DNA of 64,000 bases from Sphingomonas sp. (GTDB taxonomy: Bacteria > Pseudomonadota > Alphaproteobacteria > Sphingomonadales > Sphingomonadaceae), in the NCBI RefSeq assembly GCF_030145815.1, contig NZ_JAIXHL010000020.1:1-64000 (forward strand). The letters run 5' to 3'. The notes under the pieces are model-generated. The model was given only the letters and a program-made list of their open reading frames with translations, searched no databases and was not told the origin of the DNA. Position numbers and translations under genes: made by a program. This document shows positions 29,046 to 37,825 of this stretch, piece by piece (positions within the stretch are counted from its first letter, which is position 1; each line of letters opens with the position of its first letter).

Positions 29046-29073
29046 ATATAGGCGCGCCGCGCCTTGTCGCAAG
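29046..29073 (-). promoter_or_regulatory. Sigma-32 heat-shock promoter of dnaK
   Basis: On the minus strand CTTG (29073-29070) is followed after 17 bases by CCTATAT (29052-29046), which fits the alphaproteobacterial RpoH pattern CTTG-N17/18-CYTATNT. The start point would be near 29039, giving a dnaK leader of about 80 bases. Confidence 0.65.
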
Positions 29074-29132
29074 GCCATGGCGCTCTTAGGAATTTCACGG
29101 ATGTTCCCGAATCGGGAGAAGGAGTTTCGAAG

Positions 29133-29561
29133 ATGCGGTCTTTCGTGGTGGCGGTGATGGCTGCGGTGACGCTGGCCGGATGCGAGCAGGCACAGCTTGG
29201 CGTCGAGGATGCATGGGTGCGCCTGCCCGCCGTTTCGAGCCGCCCCGGCGCCGCCTATTTCACGGTGAAGGGCGGGAGCGAGGCGACCAGCCTGCTCGGC
29301 GTTTCGTCACCTGCCGCGGTGCGCACCGAGCTGCACGAAATGAAGCATGAGAACGGCATGATGACGATGTCGCCGCTCAAGGACGTCGCGATCCCTGCCG
29401 GTGCCACGGTCAAGTTCGAACCGGGCGGCAAGCATGTCATGCTCTACGACCTCTCCCCCGAACTGCGCGCCGGCGGCAAGATCCCACTCCGCCTCGCCTT
29501 CGCCAACGGCAAGACGGTTGAGATCGAAGCCGAACTGCGCGCGCCCGGTCAGGAGAAATAG
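29133..29561 (+). CDS. PCu(A)C-type periplasmic copper chaperone (lipoprotein)
   Basis: The 142-residue protein has a lipoprotein signal ending LAGC, then the DUF461/PCu(A)C beta-sandwich: DAWVRLPAVSSRPGAAYFTV, ELHEMKHENGMMTMSPLKDVAIPAG, and GGKHVMLYDL. The copper ligands of the family, H-x-M and M-x-x-M type residues plus His, are present. Such proteins pass Cu(I) to the CuA site of cytochrome oxidase. The ATG at 29133 follows a GGAGAAGGAG site. It is divergent from dnaK. Confidence 0.85.
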   Translation: MRSFVVAVMAAVTLAGCEQAQLGVEDAWVRLPAVSSRPGAAYFTVKGGSEATSLLGVSSPAAVRTELHEMKHENGMMTMSPLKDVAIPAGATVKFEPGGKHVMLYDLSPELRAGGKIPLRLAFANGKTVEIEAELRAPGQEK

Positions 29562-29573
29562 GCGCGTAATTGT

Positions 29574-30119
29574 CTACCTAATTGTCTGCGCGGCGTCCCG
29601 CCACGTCCCCGGCGCGACCTCATCCAGCGTCCACTCGCCTACCCGCCAGCGCACCAGCCGTAGCGTCGGGTGCCCCACCGCGGCCGTCATCCGCCGGACC
29701 TGCCGATTACGCCCCTCGGTAATCGTCAGCGCGATCCAGCAATCGGGCACGCTCTTGCGGAACCGCACCGGCGGGTCGCGCGGCCAGATCGCCGGCGGGT
29801 CGATCCGCTCGGCCAGCGCCGGGCGCGTCATCCCGTCCTTCAGCCGCACGCCCGTCCGCAGCGCTACCAGCGCCGCGTCGTCCGGCTCCCCCTCGACCTG
29901 CGCCCAATAGGTTTTGGCGACTTTATGCTTCGGGTCCGCGATCCGCGCCTGCAACCGCCCGTCATCGGTCAACAGCAACAGCCCCTCGCTGTCCCGGTCC
30001 AGCCGCCCGGCGGGATACACCCCCGGCACATCGATATAATCGGCCAGCGTCGGATGCCCGCTCCCCTCATCGGTGAATTGCGACAGGACGCCCCACGGCT
30101 TGTTGAACAGGATCAGCAT
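29574..30119 (-). CDS. RluE-like 23S rRNA pseudouridine synthase
   Basis: The 181-residue enzyme of the RsuA/RluB/E/F family lacks an S4 domain, as RluE does. It opens [17 protein letters not shown] and carries the catalytic Asp in [17 protein letters not shown], then [33 protein letters not shown] and [11 protein letters not shown]. It isomerises a specific uridine, in E. coli U2457 of 23S rRNA. The start at 30119 fits the family N-terminus better than the longer frame to 30152. The exact target here is inferred from size and motifs. Confidence 0.82.
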   Translation of the reverse strand: MLILFNKPWGVLSQFTDEGSGHPTLADYIDVPGVYPAGRLDRDSEGLLLLTDDGRLQARIADPKHKVAKTYWAQVEGEPDDAALVALRTGVRLKDGMTRPALAERIDPPAIWPRDPPVRFRKSVPDCWIALTITEGRNRQVRRMTAAVGHPTLRLVRWRVGEWTLDEVAPGTWRDAAQTIR

Positions 30120-30167
30120 GAGGAGGGGGTCTAGACATAACCCCTCCCGCAATCCACCTCAGCCACG

Positions 30168-30629
30168 ATGACGCATCGCCGCCCGCTCACCCCCGGAGAG
30201 ATCGCACTCGCGCGCAGCATGTTCGGCGACGCGATCGACTATGATGCTGCCGCCGTCGCCAACCGCAAATGGATCTTCTTCCAGCCGCGCAACGTGACGA
30301 TGGCCCCGCTCGGCTGCATCCATTTCCACCCCAAGGGCCATGCCTATCGCGAGGATTTTTCCACCGCTTCGCTCGGCCTCCAGGCGCATTTCATCCATGA
30401 GATGACGCATGTGTGGCAGCATCAGCGCGGGATTTTCCTCCCCCTGCGCCGCCACCCCTTCTGCCGCTATGATTACGCGATCAAGCCGGGCTGGACGCTG
30501 GAGCGCTACGGAATCGAACAGCAGGCCGAGATCGTCGCCCATGCCTTTCTCCTCGCGCGCGGGGCCTCCGTTCCCGGAGCGCCGCCGCGCGCGGTCTATC
30601 AGGCGATCCTGCCCTTCACGCCAGCCTGA
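30168..30629 (+). CDS. Small HExxH-motif protein, putative metallopeptidase
   Basis: The 153-residue protein has a clear zinc-peptidase-like motif FIHEMTHVWQHQRG near residues 76-89, followed by a downstream acidic/His region (IEQQAEIVAHAFL) that could supply the third ligand. There is no signal peptide. Proteins of this kind are found near conserved loci in sphingomonads and are sometimes called Vgr-related, but no substrate is known. It lies between the divergent RluE-like gene and the convergent collagen-like gene. Confidence 0.6.
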   Translation: MTHRRPLTPGEIALARSMFGDAIDYDAAAVANRKWIFFQPRNVTMAPLGCIHFHPKGHAYREDFSTASLGLQAHFIHEMTHVWQHQRGIFLPLRRHPFCRYDYAIKPGWTLERYGIEQQAEIVAHAFLLARGASVPGAPPRAVYQAILPFTPA

Positions 30630-30635
30630 CCCCGC

Positions 30636-32303
30636 CTATTGCGGGCGCTCGGACGCGTTGTCCCGCAATGACTGCCCCGGATCGCTGCTCCGCGCCGCTG
30701 GTGGAGGCGGCGGCGGGGGCGGGGGAGGCGGCGGCGGCGCAACCCGGACCGGCGGGGGTGGGGGAGCGACCCGCACGGGTGCCGGCGCGGGCTGCGGACG
30801 GGGCTGCACCTGTGGCTGCGGTTGCGGGCGCCATTGCGGCTGCGGTTGCGCCTGGGGTTGCGGCGGAGGCGTTGGTGCGACCCGCACCGGCCCCTGCGGG
30901 CCGCTCTCGCGTGGAGCGGTCCCTTCGGGCATGCGCCGCCGCCATTCGACCGGGCGATCTCCGAGCGGCCGTCCGACCTCCGGACGCGGGCGCGGCGGGG
31001 TCACCGCCGGCGGTGGTGCAGGCTGCCCCGCAACCGGCGGAGGCGGAGGCGTCGGTGTCGGCGTGGTCACGGGCGGACGCCCGCCGCCCCCGCCCGGTCG
31101 CGCATCGCCAGGGCGTCCTCCGGGACGGCCCGAGCCGGGTTGCCCGCCATCGGGCTGACCAGCCCCCGGCGTTCCGCCGCCGGGCCGACCGTCGCCCGGT
31201 CGCCCACCGGGACGGCCATCGCCCGGTCTCCCATCTCCGGGACGTCCGCCACCCGGCTGCCAACCCTCGGGCCGTCCGCCGCCGGGACGCCCGGTTCCGG
31301 GGCGCCCGTCACCGGGCCGCCCGCCGGGCTGCCCGACTTCAGGCCGACCGCCGCCCGGTCCGCCAGCGCCGGGCTGTCCACCATCGGGCCGCCCGGTCCC
31401 GGGGCGACCATCGCCCGGACGCGGACCACCCGGCCGCGGCCCGCCGGGCCGTCCAACCTCCGGCCGCCCGCCACCCGGACGTCCAGCCCCCGGCCTGCCA
31501 TCGCCATCGCGCCACGGCGGACGCACGCCCAGCCCCGGCCGGCCCGGTCGCCCCGGCCCGTCAAAGCGCGGCGGCGGTCCGCGAAACCCGTCGCGCTGCC
31601 AGCGCCGGAAGCGGTCGCCGTCCAGCCGCCGCCGCTCGCGCTCACGCTCCAGCCGCAACCGCCAGCGCACCGCATCGGACGTCCCGCGCCAGCGCTGCCA
31701 CCCCGGATGCCGCACGCGCCCGCTTTCCCAGCGCAGCCGCCATTCGATCACCGTCGCGACCTGTCCGGCCCACCATCCGGCGTCGACCGCATCCCATTGC
31801 TCGTCGCCGTCCGCCGCCGCGCGCAGCGCGACGCCGCGATCGTACAGCTCCTCGGCGCGCTCGTCCCACAGATCGCTCTCGCGCTGCGACAGCGCAGCCC
31901 CGCCGCTGTCATACACCACCGCCAGCCGCTGCCGCTGATAGGCGAAGGACCGCCGCGCCTCCTGCACCAGGAACGGCGCATCTTCATCCGGCTCGAAATA
32001 ATAGTAACGCAGCGCCTCATCGCGGTCGCTCTCGGCCAGCACCAGATGCCCGGTCTGCAATTCCCAGCCCCAGACATCGTCGCCACGATAGCGGAAGGTA
32101 AAGTCCGGCGGCGCGTCCCCGATCGCCTGCAACAGGCCATCGGCGGCGTCGATATAGCGATAGGTGGCGGCATTGCCCGGCACGTCGAAGCTCGATCCGC
32201 GCGACGGCGACCCGCCCGACTGCTGCGCCAGCCCCGGCGTGGCCAGCCAGACAAGCGCACTCGCGCCCAGCACCGCCACGTGTCGCACCCGCAATGTCCG
32301 CAT
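30636..32303 (-). CDS. Secreted protein with long Gly-Arg-Pro-rich repeat region
   Basis: The 555-residue protein has a signal peptide ending LAQQ, a folded N-terminal part of about 220 residues rich in Trp, Tyr and acidic residues, a basic RLRLERERERRRLDGDRF helix, and then about 200 residues of GRPGG/GDGRPG-type repeats ending in a Pro/Gln-rich tail with PPPP runs. The repeat DNA is highly skewed and likely unstable in length. It resembles low-complexity envelope proteins of sphingomonads. No catalytic motif is seen, and the function is unknown. Confidence 0.6.
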   Translation of the reverse strand: MRTLRVRHVAVLGASALVWLATPGLAQQSGGSPSRGSSFDVPGNAATYRYIDAADGLLQAIGDAPPDFTFRYRGDDVWGWELQTGHLVLAESDRDEALRYYYFEPDEDAPFLVQEARRSFAYQRQRLAVVYDSGGAALSQRESDLWDERAEELYDRGVALRAAADGDEQWDAVDAGWWAGQVATVIEWRLRWESGRVRHPGWQRWRGTSDAVRWRLRLERERERRRLDGDRFRRWQRDGFRGPPPRFDGPGRPGRPGLGVRPPWRDGDGRPGAGRPGGGRPEVGRPGGPRPGGPRPGDGRPGTGRPDGGQPGAGGPGGGRPEVGQPGGRPGDGRPGTGRPGGGRPEGWQPGGGRPGDGRPGDGRPGGRPGDGRPGGGTPGAGQPDGGQPGSGRPGGRPGDARPGGGGGRPPVTTPTPTPPPPPVAGQPAPPPAVTPPRPRPEVGRPLGDRPVEWRRRMPEGTAPRESGPQGPVRVAPTPPPQPQAQPQPQWRPQPQPQVQPRPQPAPAPVRVAPPPPPVRVAPPPPPPPPPPPPPAARSSDPGQSLRDNASERPQ

Positions 32304-32397
32304 CGCCGCCTGCCTTATGTTGTTGTGCGGCCACGGTGAGCCGTGCGGGCTGAACGGCGTATGAAGTTTTTCGGATCGCGGTGGGCCGGTGTCACCC

Positions 32398-32859
32398 CTA
32401 GGGCTGGCTGCGCAGCTTCAGCTCGGTGATCGGCAGCCAGCTGGTCGTGGATGGCAGGGTGCTTCCCTCGCTCTGGCCCAGCGCCATGCCCATCACGAAC
32501 ACATCGGATCGATATTGCTGGAAAAAGGGCGGGATCGGCATCGGGATGCCGCCGGTCAGGTTGCGATAGGCAAAGCTCGGCTCGGCCATCCAGGCGACGC
32601 GATAGGTGACGTTCGCGCCATTGATGCGATAGCTGAAATAGAGCGGCTCATGGTCTTTGGTCAGCAGATAGCGCAGCCGATGGGCGCTGAACTTCTGCGT
32701 GACGAATGGCCCGCCCTCGTCCGACTGGAACACCATGCCCCCGTCCAGCACAACATCGCGCTGTGCCTGCGGCACCTGGTTGGTGCTGTTCTGGGCGTGG
32801 ACGGGAAGCGCGGGTGCCAGCAGGGCCAGCAGGGCGGCGAGGTGGCGGGTCGGGCGCAT
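32398..32859 (-). CDS. Exported protein of unknown function
   Basis: The 153-residue product has a signal peptide (HLAALLALLAPALPVHAQ) and a single soluble domain with AQRDVVLDGGMVFQSDEGGPF and FSYRINGANVTYRVAW. I do not recognise the family. The start at 32859 is fixed by the signal peptide; it lies 2 bases after the stop of the upstream membrane gene. It is the last gene of a four-gene minus-strand cluster (32398-34597). Confidence 0.6.
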   Translation of the reverse strand: MRPTRHLAALLALLAPALPVHAQNSTNQVPQAQRDVVLDGGMVFQSDEGGPFVTQKFSAHRLRYLLTKDHEPLYFSYRINGANVTYRVAWMAEPSFAYRNLTGGIPMPIPPFFQQYRSDVFVMGMALGQSEGSTLPSTTSWLPITELKLRSQP

Positions 32860-32861
32860 CG

Positions 32862-33212
32862 TCACTTCGCCTTTACCGGACAGGCGCAGGCCGCGGCCTT
32901 GTCCCCCGGGCAAAGTCCCGAAACCGCGCTGCCGGGCACCCAGAACAGCACGATCCCTACCGCGAACAACGCAAGCCAGACCGGCGCGCTGGCGAGGGCG
33001 GTGACCAGCCCCTTCAGCGCGTCGATCAGCGTCTGCACCGTCTTGGCCTGTGTGTCCGCGTCGGTGCGTACGGACGCGGCGGTCCGAAACTTCGCGATCA
33101 CCTCGGCGATCGCCATCGCCGCCGCAGCGACCAGCGAAACCAGCAGAAACCCGATCGACAGCTGGGTCAGCGTCAGCGCATGACCGATATAGGATTGGCA
33201 GAATGTCGCCAT
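32862..33212 (-). CDS. Small two-helix membrane protein of unknown function
   Basis: The product of about 116 residues has two long hydrophobic helices (LSIGFLLVSLVAAAAMAIAE and APVWLALFAVGIVLFWV) joined by a charged, coiled-coil-like segment (KFRTAASVRTDADTQAKTVQ) and ending in a Cys-rich tail CPGDKAAACACPVKAK. I do not recognise it. It is the third gene of the unknown cluster. The start is uncertain among closely spaced Met codons (33224, 33215, 33212). Confidence 0.55.
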   Translation of the reverse strand: MATFCQSYIGHALTLTQLSIGFLLVSLVAAAAMAIAEVIAKFRTAASVRTDADTQAKTVQTLIDALKGLVTALASAPVWLALFAVGIVLFWVPGSAVSGLCPGDKAAACACPVKAK

Positions 33213-33248
33213 CATTGCCTCCATTCTCTGGTGGATGCGATCCGCGCA

Positions 33249-34310
33249 TCATTGAAACACGCTGAATGCGGCGCCGATGAACACGCCGAACCGCACCTTC
33301 TTGTCGTCCGATCGCCAGCCGCCGCGCACGCCACCGGTCAGGCCCGCTTTGTCATTCCGGAAGAAGTAGATCGGAACATCGACCCCCCAGATGTCGTCCA
33401 GCGCGTCGTAGGTCACTTGCGGTGCCGCCGCGAGGGCCAGCGGTGCTCCGTCGCTTCCGAAAAAGCGGTGCTTCAGCCCGAGCGATATCAGCAGCCCATC
33501 GCTGCGTTCGGGCGCGCCGGGAGAGCCGCTGACGCACGTAACCGGCCCGGGACCGACCGGTGCGGGGCACAAGGTCACGGCGTCCGCCGCCTCGTACCCG
33601 CGCTGATAGGCAATCGATCCCGTGATCGCGGTGGCAACCGGCTTCGGATAATAGGCAAAGAAGAGTTTTGCGGCCCCCTGCACCTTGCCCGTGTCATGGC
33701 GAGTCAGCACCAGAGGATCGATATAGTCGAAGCGCTTGTAGCCGATCGAGCCTTCAATGCCCCAATCGAGCGCACCGCCTGGCACCTGCGCATTGAGATA
33801 CTGGTTGTAGCGCGCTGGCAGATACTGCTGAACGAGCGTCGATGTCGGGATTCTGCGACACCGGTCCTGCGCATCTGCTTCGGTCGGCGGCGCCTTCTTC
33901 ACGCATTCGGCACGCGCCTCATCGACGATCTGCGCCGCAGCGCGGCTGAGCCATAGCCGCGAGGCACCGCGAAACTGTCCCCAGCGCAGCGTCGCCTTGG
34001 TGCCGCTGGCGAGGCCGTCGAGCGTGGCTGGCATGGCGTCGTTCTCGCCGTCGAATGGCGTCGACACGGTCAGGCTCAGCTGGCTGGCGTCCCAGTTCAC
34101 CCCGTCGCCATCGCTGTCGGGGCGGAATTCGGAGGATTCCCCCGACAGCACGAGGGTCAGGGAGGCCGTGCTGTCGCTCGTGCCCGCGGTCAGTTCGGCG
34201 CGGGTCACCGCCTTGTCCGACCGGTCTGCCGGTCCCGCGTCCTGCGCGGCGGCGGGATCGATGCACAGTGCGAGCACGCTCGCGCCGGCGCAGAGCCAAC
34301 GCGCGCTCAC
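33249..34310 (-). CDS. Exported, probably outer-membrane beta-barrel protein
   Basis: Read from a GTG at 34310, the 353-residue protein has a signal peptide (WLCAGASVLALCIDPAAAQ), an acidic DSDGDGVNWDASQ stretch resembling a calcium-binding loop, then alternating strands rich in aromatic and Gly residues and a final strand RFGVFIGAAFSVFQ typical of outer-membrane barrels. The GTG overlaps the previous gene stop (GTGA), which decides the start against a longer frame to 34394. The function is unknown. Confidence 0.6.
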   Translation of the reverse strand: MSARWLCAGASVLALCIDPAAAQDAGPADRSDKAVTRAELTAGTSDSTASLTLVLSGESSEFRPDSDGDGVNWDASQLSLTVSTPFDGENDAMPATLDGLASGTKATLRWGQFRGASRLWLSRAAAQIVDEARAECVKKAPPTEADAQDRCRRIPTSTLVQQYLPARYNQYLNAQVPGGALDWGIEGSIGYKRFDYIDPLVLTRHDTGKVQGAAKLFFAYYPKPVATAITGSIAYQRGYEAADAVTLCPAPVGPGPVTCVSGSPGAPERSDGLLISLGLKHRFFGSDGAPLALAAAPQVTYDALDDIWGVDVPIYFFRNDKAGLTGGVRGGWRSDDKKVRFGVFIGAAFSVFQ

Positions 34311-34597
34311 AGCGTGAACTCCACAATGCCGGCGCTTGCCGTGGTGCCGGTGTAGATATCCACCTCGAACGCGCAGACCTCCGCATCGCCACACCGGACC
34401 GTCACTGCCAGCGTCTCACCTTCGGGCCCGCGGATGTCATAGGACAGTTTGTGCCAAGAACCGTCGCCGCAGCTTCCGTTGAGTTGCACCTCACCCTTGC
34501 CGTCGGTCAAATGGATCACCCAACCGTCGATCGCCAGGATCGGTGTCGGTGGCTTTACGCCCTCGCTCGCCTTCGCTTCGATATGCAGAACAGCCAT
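34307..34597 (-). CDS. Small soluble protein of unknown function
   Basis: The 96-residue protein, apparently without a signal, has a predicted beta-rich fold: MAVLHIEAKASEG, ILAIDGWVIHLTDGKGEVQL, then two Cys in CGDGSWHKLSYD and VRCGDAEVCAFEVDIY. It heads the four-gene cluster and overlaps the barrel gene by 4 bases, so the two are probably made together. No family is recognised. Confidence 0.55.
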   Translation of the reverse strand: MAVLHIEAKASEGVKPPTPILAIDGWVIHLTDGKGEVQLNGSCGDGSWHKLSYDIRGPEGETLAVTVRCGDAEVCAFEVDIYTGTTASAGIVEFTL

Positions 34598-34725
34598 GTG
34601 CGCCTCCTAAATCGATGCACCCATGACTAACCCTTGCTCACCCGGGTACGCGTGACGCCCGTCACGCCCCCGCACTATTTTGCGCCTTGCCCCTTGGCCC
34701 ACGCACCCCATATCGCGGTCGCGCG

Positions 34726-34753
34726 TTGACCTCCTTCGCGTGCTCCCTATACT
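34726..34753 (+). promoter_or_regulatory. Promoter of uvrA
   Basis: TTGACC (34726-34731) and TATACT (34748-34753) with a 16-base spacer form a good housekeeping promoter 30 bases upstream of the uvrA start codon. Confidence 0.65.
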
Positions 34754-34755
34754 TA

Positions 34756-34770
34756 GAACAAATCTGGAAC
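34756..34770 (+). promoter_or_regulatory. LexA (SOS) box of uvrA, GAAC-N7-GAAC
   Basis: GAAC at 34756-34759 and GAAC at 34767-34770 with exactly 7 bases between them match the alphaproteobacterial LexA operator. It covers the expected transcription start just after the -10 element, so LexA would block initiation. Confidence 0.75.
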
Positions 34771-34783
34771 GATCGGCAGGTCG

Positions 34784-37700
34784 ATGAGCCTTACGCATAT
34801 CTCCGTCCGCGGCGCGCGCGAACATAACCTCAAGGGCGTGGATATCGACATTCCGCGCGACACGCTCACGGTCATCACCGGCCTGTCGGGCAGTGGCAAG
34901 TCGAGCCTCGCCTTCGACACCATCTATGCCGAGGGGCAGCGGCGTTACGTCGAGAGCCTGAGTGCCTATGCGCGCCAGTTCCTTGAGATGATGCAGAAGC
35001 CCGATGTCGAGCATATCGACGGCCTCAGCCCCGCGATCAGCATCGAGCAGAAGACCACCAGCCGCAACCCGCGCTCGACCGTCGCGACGGTGACCGAGAT
35101 TTACGATTATATGCGCCTGCTGTGGGCGCGCGTCGGCATCCCCTATAGCCCCGCGACCGGCCTGCCGATCGCCGCGCAGACCGTCAGCCAGATGGTCGAC
35201 CGCGTCCTCGCGCTCCCCGAAGGCACCCGCCTGTTGCTGCTCGCCCCGGTCGTGCGCGGTCGCAAGGGCGAGTATCGCAAGGAACTCGCCGAGTGGCAAA
35301 AGGCCGGCTTCCAGCGCGTCCGCATCGACGGCGAAACCTATCTGATCGAAGAAGCCCCCGCGCTCGACAAGAAGTACAAGCACGACATCGAGGTCGTGGT
35401 CGACCGCCTCGTCGTCCGCGACGACATCGCCACGCGCCTGGCCGAAAGCTTCGAGACCGCGCTGAAACTCGCCGACGGCCTCGCCTATGTCGACCTGGTG
35501 GACACCACGGTGGGGGAATTGGCCGGCAGCCGCGTCAAGGAAGCTCCGCAGAAGTTCGCCGCCGAACCCGTCGCCCCGGCGCAGGCCGGGGCCGCCAGAG
35601 ATGGCGCAGGGATGGAGCCGGTAGCGGCCCCGGCCTCCGCCGGGGCGACGAAGGGCATGAAAAACACCGGCATCCCCGACAACCGCATCGTCTTCTCCGA
35701 ACGATTCGCCTGCCCGGTCAGCGGCTTCACGATCGCCGAGATCGAACCGCGCCTGTTCTCCTTCAACGCCCCGCAGGGCGCCTGCCCGGCCTGCGACGGC
35801 CTCGGCGAAAAGCTGATCTTCGACGAAGACCTGGTCGTCCCCAACCATGAGCTGAGCATCAAGAAGGGCGCGGTCGTCCCCTGGGCCAAGTCCAACCCGC
35901 CGTCGCCCTATTACATGCAAGTCCTCGGCAGCCTCGCGCGCGAATTCGGCTTCAGCCTCGACACCCCGTGGAAGGACCTCCCCGGTGAGGTCAAGCTGAT
36001 CATCCTCCACGGCACCGGCGGCAAGCCGGTCACGCTCACCTTCATCGACGGCCGCAAATCCTACGACGTGAAGAAGCCGTTCGAGGGCGTCATCGGCAAC
36101 CTCAACCGCCGCATGCTCCAGACCGAAAGCGCCTGGATGCGCGAGGAGCTGTCCAAATATCAGGCCGCCCACGCCTGCGAGACCTGCCACGGCGCGCGCC
36201 TCAAGCCCGAGGCGCTGGCGGTCAAGATCGCCATGCGCGACATCTCGTCCGTCACTCGCCTGTCGGTCGCCGACGCGGTCCCGTTCTTTCAGACGCTCCC
36301 CGCCGCGCTCACCCCGCAGCAGCAGGAGATCGCCCGCGCCATCCTCAAGGAAATCGACGAACGCCTCGGGTTCCTCAACAATGTCGGCCTCGATTACCTC
36401 AATCTCGATCGCACCAGCGGCACGCTGTCGGGCGGGGAGAGCCAGCGCATCCGCCTCGCCTCGCAAATCGGCTCCGGCCTGTCCGGCGTCCTCTACGTCC
36501 TCGACGAACCCAGCATCGGCCTGCATCAGCGCGACAACGACATGCTCCTCGTCACGCTGCGGCGGCTGCGCGATCTCGGCAACACCGTGCTGGTGGTCGA
36601 ACATGACGAGGACGCGATCCGCAGCGCCGATTACGTCATCGACATGGGGCCGGGCGCCGGCGTCCATGGCGGACAGGTGGTGGCACAGGGCAGCCTGGAG
36701 CAGGTGCTCGCCGCCGAAAACTCGATCACCGCCGACTATCTCGCCGGCCGCCGCGAAGTTCCCGTCCCGGCCAAGCGCCGCAAGGGCAATGGCAAGAAGC
36801 TGACCGTCCACAACGCCACCGCCAACAACCTCACCGGCGTCACCGCGTCGATCCCGCTCGGCACCTTCACCTGCATCACCGGCGTTTCCGGCTCGGGCAA
36901 GTCGAGCTTCACCATCGACACGCTCTACGCCGCCGCCGCGCGCCACCTCAACGGCGCGCGCGTGCTCGCGGGCAAGCATGACCGGATCACCGGCCTCGAC
37001 CATCTCGACAAGGTGATCGACATCGATCAGTCGCCGATCGGTCGCACCCCGCGCTCCAACCCCGCCACCTATACCGGCGCCTTCACCAACATCCGCGACT
37101 GGTTCGCCGGCCTGCCCGAGGCGCAGGCGCGCGGCTACAAGCCCGGCCGGTTCAGCTTCAACGTCAAGGGCGGGCGGTGCGAAGCCTGCACCGGCGACGG
37201 CCTGCTCAAGATCGAAATGCACTTCCTCCCCGACGTCTACGTCACCTGCGACGTGTGCCACGGCCAGCGCTACAACCGCGAAACGCTCGAGGTGAAGTTC
37301 AAGGGCCGCAGCATCGCCGACGTGCTCGACATGACGGTCGAGGACGCGGTGGAGTTCTTCAAGGCCGTCCCCCCGATCCGCGACAAGATGGCGATGCTCG
37401 CCGAAGTCGGCCTCGGCTATGTCAAGGTCGGCCAGCAAGCCACGACCCTCTCCGGCGGCGAAGCCCAGCGCGTCAAACTCGCCAAGGAACTCAGCCGCCG
37501 CGCCACCGGCCAGACGCTCTACATCCTCGACGAACCCACCACCGGCCTGCATTTCGAGGACGTCCGCAAACTCCTCGAAGTCCTCCACGCACTGGTCGAA
37601 CAGGGCAACACCGTGGTGGTGATCGAACACAATCTCGACGTCATCAAGACCGCGGACTGGATCCTGGACCTCGGCCCCGAAGGCGGCGTCAAGGGCGGCG

Positions 37701-37825
37701 AGATCGTCGCCGAAGGCACGCCGGAAAAGGTGGCGAAGGAGCCGCGCAGCTATACGGGGAAGTACCTTGCGCCGTTGCTGGAGCGGGGTGGGGTGACGGC
37801 GCGGGCTGAGGTGGCGGCGGAGTGA
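34784..37825 (+). CDS. uvrA: Excinuclease ABC subunit A (UvrA)
   Basis: The 1013-residue DNA damage sensor of nucleotide excision repair has two ABC modules: Walker [11 protein letters not shown] (about 32) and [10 protein letters not shown] (about 703), signatures LSGGESQRI and [10 protein letters not shown], and zinc-binding sites CPACDGLGE and CEACTGDG...CDVCHG. It loads UvrB at lesions. About 35 extra residues near 263-295 (Ala/Pro/Gly-rich) coincide with a palindromic repeat element in the DNA and are not part of the usual fold. It has its own promoter with an SOS box. Confidence 0.96.
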   Translation: MSLTHISVRGAREHNLKGVDIDIPRDTLTVITGLSGSGKSSLAFDTIYAEGQRRYVESLSAYARQFLEMMQKPDVEHIDGLSPAISIEQKTTSRNPRSTVATVTEIYDYMRLLWARVGIPYSPATGLPIAAQTVSQMVDRVLALPEGTRLLLLAPVVRGRKGEYRKELAEWQKAGFQRVRIDGETYLIEEAPALDKKYKHDIEVVVDRLVVRDDIATRLAESFETALKLADGLAYVDLVDTTVGELAGSRVKEAPQKFAAEPVAPAQAGAARDGAGMEPVAAPASAGATKGMKNTGIPDNRIVFSERFACPVSGFTIAEIEPRLFSFNAPQGACPACDGLGEKLIFDEDLVVPNHELSIKKGAVVPWAKSNPPSPYYMQVLGSLAREFGFSLDTPWKDLPGEVKLIILHGTGGKPVTLTFIDGRKSYDVKKPFEGVIGNLNRRMLQTESAWMREELSKYQAAHACETCHGARLKPEALAVKIAMRDISSVTRLSVADAVPFFQTLPAALTPQQQEIARAILKEIDERLGFLNNVGLDYLNLDRTSGTLSGGESQRIRLASQIGSGLSGVLYVLDEPSIGLHQRDNDMLLVTLRRLRDLGNTVLVVEHDEDAIRSADYVIDMGPGAGVHGGQVVAQGSLEQVLAAENSITADYLAGRREVPVPAKRRKGNGKKLTVHNATANNLTGVTASIPLGTFTCITGVSGSGKSSFTIDTLYAAAARHLNGARVLAGKHDRITGLDHLDKVIDIDQSPIGRTPRSNPATYTGAFTNIRDWFAGLPEAQARGYKPGRFSFNVKGGRCEACTGDGLLKIEMHFLPDVYVTCDVCHGQRYNRETLEVKFKGRSIADVLDMTVEDAVEFFKAVPPIRDKMAMLAEVGLGYVKVGQQATTLSGGEAQRVKLAKELSRRATGQTLYILDEPTTGLHFEDVRKLLEVLHALVEQGNTVVVIEHNLDVIKTADWILDLGPEGGVKGGEIVAEGTPEKVAKEPRSYTGKYLAPLLERGGVTARAEVAAE
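35570..35649. repeat. REP/MITE-like inverted repeat inside the uvrA frame
   Basis: Two 26-base arms (35570-35595 and 35624-35649), reverse complements with one mismatch, start GTCGCCCCGG and flank a 28-base centre. The ends match the intergenic elements at 24344-24456 and 25783-25862. The uvrA frame stays open through it and yields an Ala/Pro/Gly-rich insertion. Confidence 0.7.

Noticed and set aside
30900..31560. CRISPR array in the repeated region
   Set aside because: The repeats are short, variable codon-based GGRPGG units inside an open reading frame, without uniform spacers or cas genes.
34607..37630. Open frame of about 1000 codons antisense to uvrA
   Set aside because: It is the mirror of uvrA codon bias in GC-rich DNA; the composition is Asp/Val/Gly/Arg-rich with no domain, while the plus strand encodes a complete UvrA.
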